From contig NC_015680.1 of the NCBI RefSeq assembly GCF_000215995.1, positions 806,001 through 870,000 on the forward strand: DNA of 64,000 nt, in the 5' to 3' direction. Shown here one piece after another: positions 8,937-17,902 of this stretch. Both the position numbers and the translations under genes were made by a program. This stretch comes from Pyrococcus yayanosii CH1 (lineage in GTDB: Archaea > Methanobacteriota_B > Thermococci > Thermococcales > Thermococcaceae). Each line of letters begins with the position of its first letter. The stretch's first letter is position 1. A model generated the notes under the pieces. That model saw only the letters and a program-made list of their open reading frames with translations. It made no database searches and was not told the origin of the DNA.

Positions 8937-10379
8937 TCAGTAGGTCCTGGCAAATCTCGCCACGAATTTCGCTTCCCCGCCGCAGACCGGGCACCTCTTA
9001 CCCTCCAATCTCAACGCCTCCTCCTCCGGGTAGGGGGTTCCGAGCATCTTTGCATCCAGGACTTCCTCCATCCTCAGCCCGCATTCTTCCTCGCCGCACC
9101 ACGGTATCTCCACTACGCCGCGCCTGTCCTCAAAGGCCTCCTTGGCTTCCTCAAGGGTCTCGACACGCTTTATGTGGGACTCAAGCCACTCCCTCGCCCT
9201 CGCGTGTAGGTTTTCCATTATCTCGTCGAAGAGCTCCCTCACCCTGTCCACGACCCGGGCCCTCTTGACGGTCTCCTTCGTGAGCGTGTCCCTCCTGGCT
9301 ATGACGACGGTCTTGCCCTCGACGTCCCTCGGACCAACCTCTATGCGGAGCGGGACCCCTTTAAGCTCCCAATCGTAGAACTTCCTGCCAGGTCTTATGT
9401 CCCTCTCATCAACGTGAACCCTTATTCCAGCGACCTTGAGCTCCTCGGCTATCTCACGAGCGTAAGCGTAAACGTCAACCTCCGCGTCCTTCTTCGGAAT
9501 TGGAACTATAACAACCTGGATTGGGGCGATAGTTGGCGGCAGAACCATCCCTCTGTCGTCGCCGTGGATGGCTATAACAGCCGCCAAAAGGCGCTCGCTC
9601 ATCCCGAAGGTCGTCTGGTGGACGTACTCATGATCCCCAGTCTCGGTCTCGTAGAGGATGTTGTAGGCTCTGGCGAAGTTCTGCTTGTAGTTGTGCATCG
9701 TGCCTATCTGGAGGGTCCTGCCATCTGGCATCACGACTTCCGCCCCGAGGGAGTAAAAGGCTCCGGGAAACTTGTCCCACTCGGGCCTCTTGGAGATTAT
9801 GTAGGCTATCGCGAGCTTTCTCATGAGTCTGTCGAATATCTCCAAGTCCTCCCTAATCTGCCTCTCCGCGTCCTCAAAGTCCCTGTGGGCAGTATGAGCC
9901 TCGAAGAAGTGGCTTATCTCCCTGACACGGATAAGCGGTCTCGTGTGCTTCGTCTCATAGCGGTAAACGTTGACTATCTGATAGACCTTGAAGGGCAGGT
10001 CCGCGTGCGACCTTATCCAGAGCGAGAACATCGAGTACATAGCGGTTTCACTCGTCGGCCTGAGGATAAGCCTCACGTCGAGCGGGTCTAAGCCAGCGTG
10101 GGTAACCCAAAAGACCTCGCCCTCGAAGCCCGCGATGTGTTCCGCCTCCTTCCTGAACTCCGTCTCCGGAATCAGGGCCGGGAAGAGAACCTCTTGGTGA
10201 CCGGTGCGCTCCATTTCCTCGCGAATGAATTTCTCTATGTTGCGCATTATCTTAAGACCGTAGGGGAGCCAGACGTTCATCCCTTTGACCGGGTAGCGCT
10301 TGTCCAAGATACCGGCAGTCTCTATGACCTCGTTGAACCAGTCACTGAAGGCCTCGCTCCACCTCTTCCGCTCGACCAT
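8937..10379 (-). CDS. proS: Prolyl-tRNA synthetase, archaeal/eukaryotic type
   Basis: Class II synthetase charging tRNA-Pro, 480 residues. Motif 1 is near [13 protein letters not shown]. Motif 2 contains the [18 protein letters not shown] arginine, followed by the proline site. Motif 3 is [14 protein letters not shown]. The C-terminal extension has a zinc cluster (CGEEECG and CPVCGG) as expected for the archaeal form without an editing insertion. The in-frame GTG at 10388 sits in the ribosome site, so ATG 10379 is used. Confidence 0.96.
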   Translation of the reverse strand: MVERKRWSEAFSDWFNEVIETAGILDKRYPVKGMNVWLPYGLKIMRNIEKFIREEMERTGHQEVLFPALIPETEFRKEAEHIAGFEGEVFWVTHAGLDPLDVRLILRPTSETAMYSMFSLWIRSHADLPFKVYQIVNVYRYETKHTRPLIRVREISHFFEAHTAHRDFEDAERQIREDLEIFDRLMRKLAIAYIISKRPEWDKFPGAFYSLGAEVVMPDGRTLQIGTMHNYKQNFARAYNILYETETGDHEYVHQTTFGMSERLLAAVIAIHGDDRGMVLPPTIAPIQVVIVPIPKKDAEVDVYAYAREIAEELKVAGIRVHVDERDIRPGRKFYDWELKGVPLRIEVGPRDVEGKTVVIARRDTLTKETVKRARVVDRVRELFDEIMENLHARAREWLESHIKRVETLEEAKEAFEDRRGVVEIPWCGEEECGLRMEEVLDAKMLGTPYPEEEALRLEGKRCPVCGGEAKFVARFARTY

Positions 10380-10464
10380 AAGCACCACCTACCCTTAAAC
10401 CGGGCCAGCAGTTTTTAACCTTTCGTCCCGCAAATCCTTTAAGTTCGCCAGTTGAACGAAGGCC

Positions 10465-11775
10465 ATGCATCGACGGCGAATAATCATCAGGCACTCCCTG
10501 GCGAGTGTTGTTGCCCTCGCGGTCTTCGGAGGGAGCCGGTTCCTCTACAACGTTATCATCGGGCGGAAGTTCGGCCTGGAAGTTCTCGGGTGGGCAAACT
10601 CCCTAATCTCCCAAGCCTTCTTTCTCGCGGGCTTCCTCGCCTTCTTCTCCGTTGCCCTCGGCAAGTATACGGCCGAGTTCTTGGGAAGGGGAGAAAGGGG
10701 GAGAATTGGGAGGATAACCAGCCTATCCTTCGCCGCCCCACTCCTCGGCCTGCTGCTCGCTCCCCTAAATTTCTCTATTGCCTTCCTCTCTACCCTCAGG
10801 GCTTTTCAGCTGACCTTCAGGGCCTTCATCTATGGCCTCCACAGGGGAGAGGTCTATGCCTACACCATCCTCGCGGCCTTCGCAGCGTTCCTCTTGGGCT
10901 TCCTCCTTCCAGACCCCCTTGCCCCTTACTACCTGCTTCTGGGCACGGTAACCATTATTGCCATCGCCTACGTCGCAAGAAGGGGATACTTAGCACGCCC
11001 TACAAAAGAGGACGTCGCCCTTCTCATCTCCTATTCCTCCTACGCCTTCATAGGAACCATTGCCGGAATATTCCTTCTTCAGGCTCCTTACTTCCTCACG
11101 GAAAAGCTCGCAGGCAGGGAGGCCTCGGGTGTTGTGGCGGCCGTCCTCTCGGCGTCCTTTCTCCTCGGATACCTGCCCCAGGTGATGCAGTCGGCCATAG
11201 TCCCCCTCTACGCCTACGACCATGGGAAAAGGAACGTAGAGGCCGCTAAAAGGTTGGCCAAGGTATCTGCAAGCTTCATTCAGCTTGCGACGGCGGTTGC
11301 AGTTTTCCTAATGATACTCGTGGGTGGCCCGGCAATTCGCATCCTCTTCGGCTTCACGCCCGGTCCAGAGTTCTACGTCTCTCTGCTGGCCGTCGAGATT
11401 TACGTGGCCTACAACCCGCTCATCAACCTCCTGAGCGCGACGGCCTATGTGAAGGACTCGGCCCTTGTGGCCCTCTCCGGGGCGGTTGTCGCCGGGACTT
11501 CCTGGCTCCTTCTGATTCCGCATTTGGGACCTCTTGGGGCGCCCCTCGGCCTGTTAGCTGGATACGCGGTGATATTCTTCCTGACTCACGCAGTCGTATG
11601 GAAAAAATTTAGCTTAAGCCCCAAGGTGAGCGAGCCCCTTCTCCTCGCCCTGCCCCTTCAGGTGGTTGGGTTCTTCTCTCGGCCCCTCGCCCTCTTCTTG
11701 TTGCTCCTCTATCTTATGCTTGAGAGGGGGAAGCTAGAAGAGGCACTCAGGCTTTTCCGTGGTAGAGTATCTTAA
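10465..11775 (+). CDS. Polysaccharide flippase-like membrane protein (MATE/Wzx superfamily)
   Basis: A 436-residue integral membrane protein with about a dozen hydrophobic segments. It begins RHSLASVVALAVFGGSRFLY and has the YNVIIGRKFGLEVLGWANS motif seen in the first helices of oligosaccharide flippases (RfbX/Wzx). It probably moves lipid-linked sugars or another amphiphile across the membrane. It stands alone and its end overlaps the convergent phosphoesterase-like gene by 29 bases. Confidence 0.8.
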   Translation: MHRRRIIIRHSLASVVALAVFGGSRFLYNVIIGRKFGLEVLGWANSLISQAFFLAGFLAFFSVALGKYTAEFLGRGERGRIGRITSLSFAAPLLGLLLAPLNFSIAFLSTLRAFQLTFRAFIYGLHRGEVYAYTILAAFAAFLLGFLLPDPLAPYYLLLGTVTIIAIAYVARRGYLARPTKEDVALLISYSSYAFIGTIAGIFLLQAPYFLTEKLAGREASGVVAAVLSASFLLGYLPQVMQSAIVPLYAYDHGKRNVEAAKRLAKVSASFIQLATAVAVFLMILVGGPAIRILFGFTPGPEFYVSLLAVEIYVAYNPLINLLSATAYVKDSALVALSGAVVAGTSWLLLIPHLGPLGAPLGLLAGYAVIFFLTHAVVWKKFSLSPKVSEPLLLALPLQVVGFFSRPLALFLLLLYLMLERGKLEEALRLFRGRVS

Positions 11776-12502
11776 CGATGTCCTCGGGGAGCTTCTCATT
11801 CCTTATCCTGTCCTCAATGAGCTTCTTGTCATAGTTAACTTCGAAGAACTTGACGCGGAGGGTTTCGACATCTATGAGGGCGAAAGTCGCCTTGTGCTCC
11901 TTGGCGGGCGGGAATCCAATGCTTCCCGGACACACGACCCTTCCGTACCTCGTCATGGCGTCCAGCGGATACCTTGGGGATGCGACTATGAGCATCTCAT
12001 AGTCCTTTACGGGCCTCATTATGGCTTCATAATAGCTGGTCGGCTGGTCGGGGAGAACCTCGCCCTCGAAGGGGCTTATCGGGCTTCCGTAAACTCCAAA
12101 TATTTCGTTGTTGCCTATCCTATCCACTAGGTACACGGGAAGGTCACGCAGGAACTCCCTGCCCTCATGACCGAGCTTCTCCCACGTGAACTTGAGGGCC
12201 TCCTTGAGGTAAGGGGGTATGTTCAGCCTGTCTATGTACTCAGGTCCCTCGGCGTGGGGGTCGCTCATGGCTATGAGCTGGTCATACTTCCCGCGTATGA
12301 CCTTGACCTTCTCCCCCTTCGCGAGGTTCTTTATCGCCTCAACGGTCTCCTTCGGATATGGGAAAAGCCCAACGATGTTGCCGAGGATGTAGTACTTCTC
12401 TATATCGTATCCTTCCTCCTTCAGCTCCTCCATTCTTCCAAGGGCCGCCGCGAGAGCCGGAAAGTTCCCGGCGATGTTTGCGAGAACCGCCACGTAGACC
12501 AT
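11747..12502 (-). CDS. Metallophosphoesterase-fold protein lacking the metal ligands (likely pseudo-enzyme)
   Basis: A 251-residue protein with the outline of a calcineurin-like phosphoesterase, but the metal-binding residues are changed. The usual SDIHGN is ANIAGN, GDxVG is GNIVG, GNHD/GNYD is RGKYD, and the later HGSP and GHTH regions read VYGSP and VASPRYP. The fold landmarks LGNIVGLFPYPKE and VCPGSIGFPP remain. It is thus unlikely to be an active phosphoesterase and may be a regulator or binding protein (inference). ATG 12502 follows GGAGGTGATAAG. Confidence 0.75.
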   Translation of the reverse strand: MVYVAVLANIAGNFPALAAALGRMEELKEEGYDIEKYYILGNIVGLFPYPKETVEAIKNLAKGEKVKVIRGKYDQLIAMSDPHAEGPEYIDRLNIPPYLKEALKFTWEKLGHEGREFLRDLPVYLVDRIGNNEIFGVYGSPISPFEGEVLPDQPTSYYEAIMRPVKDYEMLIVASPRYPLDAMTRYGRVVCPGSIGFPPAKEHKATFALIDVETLRVKFFEVNYDKKLIEDRIRNEKLPEDIVKILYHGKA

Positions 12503-12620
12503 CTTATCACCTCCTTGTTTTTTTACCAAAATTTACTAAAACACTGAGGGTATTTAAGCCTTTCGCCAAACCGCAAGGTCTTTAACCTTCTGCCCTTAAA
12601 GGGATATTCGGGGTGATTTC

Positions 12621-12920
12621 ATGGACTTCAACCTTGGCGGAATCGTTGGGGACATGGGCGTGGGAGCTTTGGTGGGCTTTATAATAGGCTATGCGCTCAA
12701 GAAGATCATGAAGATAGTGCTCGCGCTCATAGGGGTCTATCTCCTCAGCCTGTTCTGGCTCCAGCAGAAGGGCGTCATAACGATAAACACCGATAAGCTC
12801 TTCAACCTTGTTGAGGGGGCAACAGAAACAACACTTTCGCTCGGCCAGAAAGTTCTTGGAATACTGCCGGGCAGTGCGGCCTTCCTCGCTGGATTCTATC
12901 TCGGCTTCAAGAAGGGCTGA
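12621..12920 (+). CDS. FUN14-family small membrane protein
   Basis: A 99-residue protein with two to three hydrophobic segments rich in glycine (VGALVGFIIGYALKK, KIVLALIGVYLLSLF, and the C-terminal GSAAFLAGFYLGFKKG). This matches the FUN14 family, whose archaeal members have no established role. A TATA-like GTATTTAAG lies near 12550 and GGGGTGATTTC precedes the ATG. Its end overlaps the convergent gene by 25 bases. Confidence 0.8.
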   Translation: MDFNLGGIVGDMGVGALVGFIIGYALKKIMKIVLALIGVYLLSLFWLQQKGVITINTDKLFNLVEGATETTLSLGQKVLGILPGSAAFLAGFYLGFKKG

Positions 12921-14026
12921 CCAACCATTCCTTCTCGTCTCACGCCGAAGAACTCTAAGACCGTGGGGGCTATGTCGTAGAGGGTGGCTTTCTCAAACTT
13001 TTCTTCCACGACGTCGAAACCCCAGACCACGAGGGGCACCTTTATGACGGGCTCGTTTAGCGACCCATGCATACCTCTAACCCAATGACTTACCCCCCTT
13101 ATCCCGTTGCACTTCCGGTGATGGCAGAACCAGTAGCCAGGCTTGGCCGCCACTATGATATCCCCGCTGTTGAGCGTATTAAGGTGTGGCAGGTCCTCCC
13201 TGAAGAAGACCTCGGCAACGCCGGGAGCTCTTCTCAGGAGCTCGAAGGCATCCTCCCTCTCCGCTGGGTCCTTGAGATAGATGTGAACACCCCCTCCCGA
13301 GGAAACTCTAACGGTCTCTATTCCTTCCCTCCTAAGATATTCCCTCAGATTCACCCACGTGTGCACCTCCTCCTGGCCATGATCCGCAAAAATTATGAAG
13401 GCATACTCGTCCTTAAGCCTCTCCCACAGGGTCATTATCGCGGTGTCAACCGTTTCAATTGCCTTCAGGGCCCCCGGGCTCTCAGGCCCGTGGTCGTGCT
13501 GCATCCCATCAACGGAAGCGAAGTGAACGAGAAGGAGGTCGGGTTTAAACTCCTCATAGAGGTAGAGGGCCGAGTTGAGAACCCAGATGTCCTTCTTGTA
13601 ATCCCTTCCGTGCTTTCGATATAACTCGTCGCTCGCGAAGAAGGGCGGAAATATCCGGACGTCCGTGTTGCTGAAGGGGGGCATGGTGTAGCCGGAGACG
13701 CTCGCGGTCTTTACACCCTTCGCCCTCAGCAGGTCCTGAATCAGCGGTGCCCTTATGACGCGGTGAGGATTGAAGGCTATCTCGTAGTCGTAGAAGGCCA
13801 CTTTTCTCCCGCTTAGCCTGTCATAGTAGCCGTTCTCCACGACGCCGTGGATCCTCGGCTCGACGCCCGTCATTACGGTGGTGTGAACGAGGTCGGTCAG
13901 GGTGGGGAAGATTGACTCGACGACTGTGTAATGCCCACTCTCCGCCAACTCGCTCAAGAATGGCATATGTTTGAGATTGTAAACCCCATTGCCGTCGATG
14001 CTTATGAGGACAAGCTTTCGGCGCAT
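12896..14026 (-). CDS. Alkaline-phosphatase-superfamily phosphodiesterase/nucleotide pyrophosphatase
   Basis: A 376-residue type I phosphodiesterase. The first metal aspartate is in LVLISIDGNG and the nucleophile is the threonine in FPTLTDLVHTTVMTG. DGMQHDHGP supplies Asp/His ligands, FADHGQEE the DH pair, and GMHGS the last histidine. The C-terminal YDIAPTVLEFFGV is typical of the family. There is no signal peptide, so it is probably cytoplasmic. It might act on nucleotides or phosphonates. Confidence 0.85.
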   Translation of the reverse strand: MRRKLVLISIDGNGVYNLKHMPFLSELAESGHYTVVESIFPTLTDLVHTTVMTGVEPRIHGVVENGYYDRLSGRKVAFYDYEIAFNPHRVIRAPLIQDLLRAKGVKTASVSGYTMPPFSNTDVRIFPPFFASDELYRKHGRDYKKDIWVLNSALYLYEEFKPDLLLVHFASVDGMQHDHGPESPGALKAIETVDTAIMTLWERLKDEYAFIIFADHGQEEVHTWVNLREYLRREGIETVRVSSGGGVHIYLKDPAEREDAFELLRRAPGVAEVFFREDLPHLNTLNSGDIIVAAKPGYWFCHHRKCNGIRGVSHWVRGMHGSLNEPVIKVPLVVWGFDVVEEKFEKATLYDIAPTVLEFFGVRREGMVGQPFLKPR

Positions 14027-14059
14027 GAGAAAGAATTTGAAGGGAGCTTTAAAGCATTG

Positions 14060-14114
14060 TCCTCAGTCGGTAGGTGGCTCATCACCCTTCAGCCGGGAGT
14101 AGCTCATCACGGGC
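14060..14114 (-). ncRNA. C/D box sRNA (third of a tandem cluster)
   Basis: On the minus strand a perfect box C GTGATGA (14110-14104) is followed by an 11-nt guide, box D' CTGA (14092-14089), the spacer AGG, box C' GTGATGA (14085-14079), a 12-nt guide and box D CTGA (14066-14063). All four boxes match consensus and the spacing is that of archaeal 2'-O-methylation guides of about 55 nt. Targets are unknown to me. Guides read GCTACTCCCGG and GCCACCTACCGA. Confidence 0.85.
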
Positions 14115-14170
14115 CTCAGGTTCCTCCCCCCAGCCCTCACCGCTCGGAAGTGCCCACCCTCTTCATCGGC
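14113..14170 (-). ncRNA. Probable C/D box sRNA (second of a tandem cluster)
   Basis: Between the two clear sRNAs lies a weaker copy. It has a GCC...GGC terminal stem, a degenerate box C CCGATGA (14169-14163), poor internal boxes (CCGA, GGTGAGG) and a good box D CTGA (14119-14116). Length and position suit a third guide RNA processed from the same transcript, but the C and D'/C' boxes deviate. Confidence 0.4.
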
Positions 14171-14197
14171 TCCTCGGGATTTAGGCTAAAAATTTTT

Positions 14198-14253
14198 GGC
14201 TCAGGGCGCGCTACACACATCACCCTTCAGGAGGGATGGAGCTCATCATCGCC
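14198..14253 (-). ncRNA. C/D box sRNA (first of a tandem cluster)
   Basis: On the minus strand, starting GGC at 14253, there is box C ATGATGA, guide GCTCCATCCCTC, box D' CTGA (14230-14227), spacer AGG, box C' GTGATGT (14223-14217), guide GTGTAGCGCGCC, box D CTGA (14204-14201) and terminal GCC. This is a textbook 56-nt archaeal methylation guide closed by GGC/GCC. The D guide is complementary over about ten bases to the GCGCGCTACA stretch that I recall in archaeal 16S rRNA (memory, unchecked). It begins 11 bases beyond the stop of gyaR. Confidence 0.9.
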
Positions 14254-14264
14254 AGCGCTGCTCA

Positions 14265-15266
14265 TTAAAAGCCAGGCCTCCTCACCTTCAGCACCTCTCT
14301 ATTGACGAGCGTGGGCGGAACCTCGCCGTTCTTGAAGGCTATCAAATTTTTTGCGACGAGCTCGGCCATGCCTTCCCTTGCACCGAAGGTCGCGCTCCCT
14401 ATATGAGGCGTTAGGACGACGTTGTCGAGGGCGAAGAGCTCCTCGTCGTAGTAGGGCTCCTCCTCGAAGACATCTAGGCCAGCCGCCGCTATCCAGCCCT
14501 CTTTAAGGGCCCTGATTAGGGCCTTCGTGTCAACGACCTTGCCCCTAGCCACGTTCACGAGCACCGCGGTTGGCTTCATAAGCCTGAGCCGCTCCTCGTT
14601 TATCATGTGATATGTCTCCTTCGTGAGGGGAACTGCCAAAACGACGAAGTCGCTCTCCCTGAGGAGCTCCTCCAGAGGCTTGAACTCAGCCCCGAGCTCC
14701 TTCTCGGCCTCCGGCTTCCTGCTCCTCGCCGTGTAGAGAATGCGCATGCCAAAGCCCTTAGCCCTCTTGGCAATCGCCTGCCCTATCCTCCCAAAGCCCA
14801 CTATTCCGATGGTCTTGCCGTAGACGTCATAACCAAGGAACATTTTGGGATGCCATGCAATTCCCCTTCTCTTCCACTCGCCGGAGCGGACGAACTTGTC
14901 TCCCTTCACAACGTGCCTCGCCGCCGCCAGCAGGAGTGCCCATGCGAGGTCCGCCGTTGCATCGGTCAGGACGTCGGGCGTGTTCGTAACGTAGATTCCC
15001 CTTTTGGTGGCCTCTTCGATGTCTATGTTGTCGTAACCGACGGCGTAGTTGGCGACGATTCTCAGGCGGGGAGCGGCGTCAAAAACCTCTCTATCTATCT
15101 TCTCGCTGAGCATCGTTACGAGGGCATCCACATCTTTGACCTTCTCGAGGAGAACCTCCCTTGGAATCTCGTGCTCGTGCTCCCAGACTTCCACCTCAAA
15201 GTGCTCCCTGAGAAGCTCAATGCCGTTCTCGGGAATGGCCCGTGTTATTAAGACCTTCGGCTTCAT
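14265..15266 (-). CDS. gyaR: Glyoxylate/hydroxypyruvate reductase (D-2-hydroxyacid dehydrogenase)
   Basis: A 333-residue NAD(P)-dependent 2-hydroxyacid dehydrogenase, close in length and sequence to Thermococcales glyoxylate reductase. The Rossmann motif is [16 protein letters not shown]. The catalytic arginine is in [11 protein letters not shown], the glutamate in [10 protein letters not shown] and the histidine in [10 protein letters not shown]. It reduces glyoxylate to glycolate or hydroxypyruvate to glycerate. The C/D sRNA cluster follows its stop and may share its transcript. Confidence 0.93.
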   Translation of the reverse strand: MKPKVLITRAIPENGIELLREHFEVEVWEHEHEIPREVLLEKVKDVDALVTMLSEKIDREVFDAAPRLRIVANYAVGYDNIDIEEATKRGIYVTNTPDVLTDATADLAWALLLAAARHVVKGDKFVRSGEWKRRGIAWHPKMFLGYDVYGKTIGIVGFGRIGQAIAKRAKGFGMRILYTARSRKPEAEKELGAEFKPLEELLRESDFVVLAVPLTKETYHMINEERLRLMKPTAVLVNVARGKVVDTKALIRALKEGWIAAAGLDVFEEEPYYDEELFALDNVVLTPHIGSATFGAREGMAELVAKNLIAFKNGEVPPTLVNREVLKVRRPGF

Positions 15267-15346
15267 TTCATCACCCCCCCAAACGCTTAGCTCTCACGGA
15301 AGGACTTTGACCGACTTAGTTAAAAATGTTGACCGATGTTCGGCCT

Positions 15347-15592
15347 TCATTTAACTTTCTTAAGCATGAAGGCCCTCGCTCCCGTCCTGGCACAGCCGCC
15401 TCCGCAGATGCTTCTGAGGGGACAGGAGTTGCAGGAGGAAAAAGCCTTAACCTCCTCCACGTAACCCATAGCCTCCAATATTTTCAGCATTCCCTCAAGT
15501 TCTTCCCTGCTCACCCCTAGCCTCCGGGCAAGGTCATTGACGTCCCTGGGCTCATCCTTGAGTATGTCAAGGAGCCTTTCGAGCTTCCCCAT
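15347..15592 (-). CDS. feoC: FeoC-like small winged-helix protein
   Basis: An 81-residue protein with an N-terminal helix-turn-helix (DVNDLARRLGVSREELEGML) and a C-terminal cysteine patch (CNSCPLRSICGGGCARTG) that could hold an Fe-S cluster. This is the pattern of FeoC proteins. Its start codon overlaps the feoB stop, so it is the third gene of the feoABC operon. It probably tunes FeoB stability or activity according to iron or oxygen. Confidence 0.85.
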   Translation of the reverse strand: MGKLERLLDILKDEPRDVNDLARRLGVSREELEGMLKILEAMGYVEEVKAFSSCNSCPLRSICGGGCARTGARAFMLKKVK

Positions 15593-17577
15593 CAGAGCAC
15601 GCTCCCCATGGTGTAGACAACTATGCCAACGACCGTGGCCAGCAGCAAGTTATACATGACGGCCACGAGGGCCCACCTGTTGCCTCCCTCTGCCCTTATG
15701 GCTCCTATGGTCGCTATGCAGGGCATGTAGAGGGTAGTTACGAGGGCAAGGACATAGGCCTGAAGTGGCGTCATGGTAGAGGCCATAACCTCACCGAGTG
15801 CCTCTCCGGAGACGCCGTATATCACATTGTAGGTAGCTATGACGTTCTCCTTGGCGATTATGCCAAATATAAGACTGACGGCTGCTTTCCAATCGAGGCC
15901 CATAAGCTTTGCGAGGGGCTCGAAGGTCCTGCCGAGCATCTCCGCGTAGCTCGTGCCCGTGCCTACTTGCTCAGGATAACTGCTGAGGAACCATACGGCG
16001 ATGGAGCCGGCCAATATAACGGTGCCCGCCTTGTGTAAAAACTCCTTGCTCCTCTCCCAGGAGTGCAGGATCACGGTCTTCCAGGAGGGAATAGAGTAAT
16101 CGGGTAGCTCGAACACGAAGGGGATATCTTCTCCCCTGACCACGAGGCGGCCGAGTAGCAGGGCGGAGAGAAGAGCTAAGGCTATCGCCATAGCGTATAT
16201 GCTGACGGCCACTATGGCCTTACGCTCCGGGAAGAAGGTTCCTGCGAGGAACGTGATGACGGTCATCCTAGCCACGCAGGGGACGAGTGGGTTTATGAGC
16301 ATCGTGATTATCCTGTCCCTCTCGTTCTCGAGGGTCCTTGTGGCCATTATGGCGGGCACGTTACATCCAAAGGCTAGTACCATGGGGATTATGCTCTTCC
16401 CGGGCAGCCCGAACATCCTCATGTACTTCTCCATCATAGCTGCCATCCTGGCCATGTAGCCTGTGTCCTCGAGGATTGACATGCCGACGAAAAGCAGGAA
16501 GACGAGCGGGAAGAAGCTCAGCACGGAACCGACGCCACCGATAATGCCATCAACTATTAAGCCTCTCAGAGCTTCGTTGCCTATATAAAGGCCAAGCATC
16601 TCGCCGAGGGCCGAAAAAGCCCCGTCAAGGAGCTCCTGAAGGGGTGCTCCGAGCGTGAACACGAACTGGAAGAGGGCGTAGAAGACTATCAGGAGGGACA
16701 GCATGCCATAAACTGGGTGAGTAAGTACCCTGTCCAGCTGGTCGCTAAACGTCTCCCTAACTTCTGCGACGTGCCTCACGAACCTCCTTAAGAGCCTCTC
16801 CAAGAACTCATACTTCTGGCTCGCGATCACTATGTCGAGGGACCTCTTGTAGTAATCCTCGAGCTCGCCCACGTGCCTCAGTATCTCGTCCATCTTCGCC
16901 CGGCCTAGGTGCTTGAGTACAAGCTTTATGACCTCCTCATCCCTCTGGAGGAGCTTTATGGCAAGCCACCGAAGGGGATACTTCTTGACGAGCGGGGTTT
17001 CCTTGAGAAGGGCCGACACGTGCTCTATCTCCCTCTCGATGGGCTCATCGTATCGGGGAATTATTGGAGCAGTCGTTATCTTTCCCTCAGCCATCATCAC
17101 TATTGTCCTCTTGAGCCTCTCGAGGCCCTCACCACTCTTCGCGTTCGTTGGTATCACGGGGACACCGATTACCTTCTCCATATCCTCGACGTCAATTATG
17201 ATGCCCTTCTTCTTCGTTAAGTCAAACTTGTTGAGGGCTATGACGACGTTCTTGGCACCCATCTCGAATATCTCGAGTGTGAGGAAGAGGTTCCTCATAA
17301 GGCACGTGGAGTCAACTATATCCACTATCACTTCGGCGTTGCCCTCAAGGATAAAGTTTCTGGCTATGAGCTCGTCAACGCTGTGGGCCGTGAGAGAGTA
17401 AATGCCCGGCAGGTCGACCACGAGGTACTCCTCCCCCCTGTACTCCATTATCCCCTCCTTTTTCTCGACGGTAACGCCGGGCCAGTTGCCCACGTGCTGC
17501 CTCATTCCGGTCAGGGCGTTGAATATCGTCGTCTTGCCCACGTTAGGATTTCCGACTAGGGCAATGACCTTGAGCAT
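15592..17577 (-). CDS. feoB: Ferrous iron transporter FeoB
   Basis: A 661-residue inner-membrane Fe(II) transporter. The N-terminal GTPase has G1 GNPNVGKTTIFN, G3 DLPG, G4 NKFD and the GNWPGVTVEKKEG switch. After a helical spacer come the membrane core with two Gate-like motifs (FGCNVPAIMATRTLENERDR and GIIAKENVIATYNVIYG) and the nucleoside-recognition repeats. The length is typical of compact archaeal FeoB. Translation follows feoA after one base and leads into feoC by overlap. Confidence 0.96.
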   Translation of the reverse strand: MLKVIALVGNPNVGKTTIFNALTGMRQHVGNWPGVTVEKKEGIMEYRGEEYLVVDLPGIYSLTAHSVDELIARNFILEGNAEVIVDIVDSTCLMRNLFLTLEIFEMGAKNVVIALNKFDLTKKKGIIIDVEDMEKVIGVPVIPTNAKSGEGLERLKRTIVMMAEGKITTAPIIPRYDEPIEREIEHVSALLKETPLVKKYPLRWLAIKLLQRDEEVIKLVLKHLGRAKMDEILRHVGELEDYYKRSLDIVIASQKYEFLERLLRRFVRHVAEVRETFSDQLDRVLTHPVYGMLSLLIVFYALFQFVFTLGAPLQELLDGAFSALGEMLGLYIGNEALRGLIVDGIIGGVGSVLSFFPLVFLLFVGMSILEDTGYMARMAAMMEKYMRMFGLPGKSIIPMVLAFGCNVPAIMATRTLENERDRIITMLINPLVPCVARMTVITFLAGTFFPERKAIVAVSIYAMAIALALLSALLLGRLVVRGEDIPFVFELPDYSIPSWKTVILHSWERSKEFLHKAGTVILAGSIAVWFLSSYPEQVGTGTSYAEMLGRTFEPLAKLMGLDWKAAVSLIFGIIAKENVIATYNVIYGVSGEALGEVMASTMTPLQAYVLALVTTLYMPCIATIGAIRAEGGNRWALVAVMYNLLLATVVGIVVYTMGSVL

Positions 17578-17578
17578 C

Positions 17579-17800
17579 TCACACCCTCCTTACCACGATC
17601 TTGTTGGCGATGCCCCATCCTATGGCAACCCTCAATGCACCCACGGCAATTATCATTGGGCCAGGACCCTGGGCTTTAATTACCCTAATTCTCACGCCAG
17701 GAGCTATGCCAAGCGCTATCAATCTCGCTCGGACGTTGGGACTACCTAGAATGTCCACCACAACGCCCTCCTCCCCCTCTCGCAAGGCCGTCAGCAACAT
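17579..17800 (-). CDS. feoA: FeoA, SH3-like accessory protein of iron uptake
   Basis: A 73-residue FeoA-domain protein: GEEGVVVDILGSPNVRARL, LIALGIAPGVRIRVIKAQGP and a C-terminal VGALRVAIGWGIANKIVV. It is the first gene of feoABC and is thought to support FeoB GTP-dependent transport. GGGAGG lies before ATG 17800. The promoter carries an iron-repressor type operator. Confidence 0.93.
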   Translation of the reverse strand: MLLTALREGEEGVVVDILGSPNVRARLIALGIAPGVRIRVIKAQGPGPMIIAVGALRVAIGWGIANKIVVRRV

Positions 17801-17812
17801 ATATTGGCCTCC

Positions 17813-17835
17813 CGATTTTTATTAGGTTTCCCTAA
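17813..17835 (-). promoter_or_regulatory. feoA promoter with DtxR/MDR1-type operator
   Basis: TTAGG-TTTC-CCTAA (17822-17835) is a perfect inverted repeat. On the minus strand it runs straight into the TATA element CCTAATAAAAAT (17825-17813). TTAGG-N4-CCTAA is the motif bound by archaeal DtxR-family iron repressors such as MDR1 (family knowledge). Overlap with BRE/TATA suggests repression of feoABC by blocking TBP/TFB when iron is plentiful. Confidence 0.7.
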
Positions 17836-17902
17836 TTCTCATGAGCATGGCATCCTTATAAGCCTTTGGTAGGAGAGAAAAACCTCAAAGGTTCAAATCT
17901 CG

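Noticed and set aside
10452-11249. 265-codon frame overlapping the flippase gene in another frame
   Set aside because: Proline/arginine-rich nonsense composition, while the overlapping frame is a clear membrane protein.
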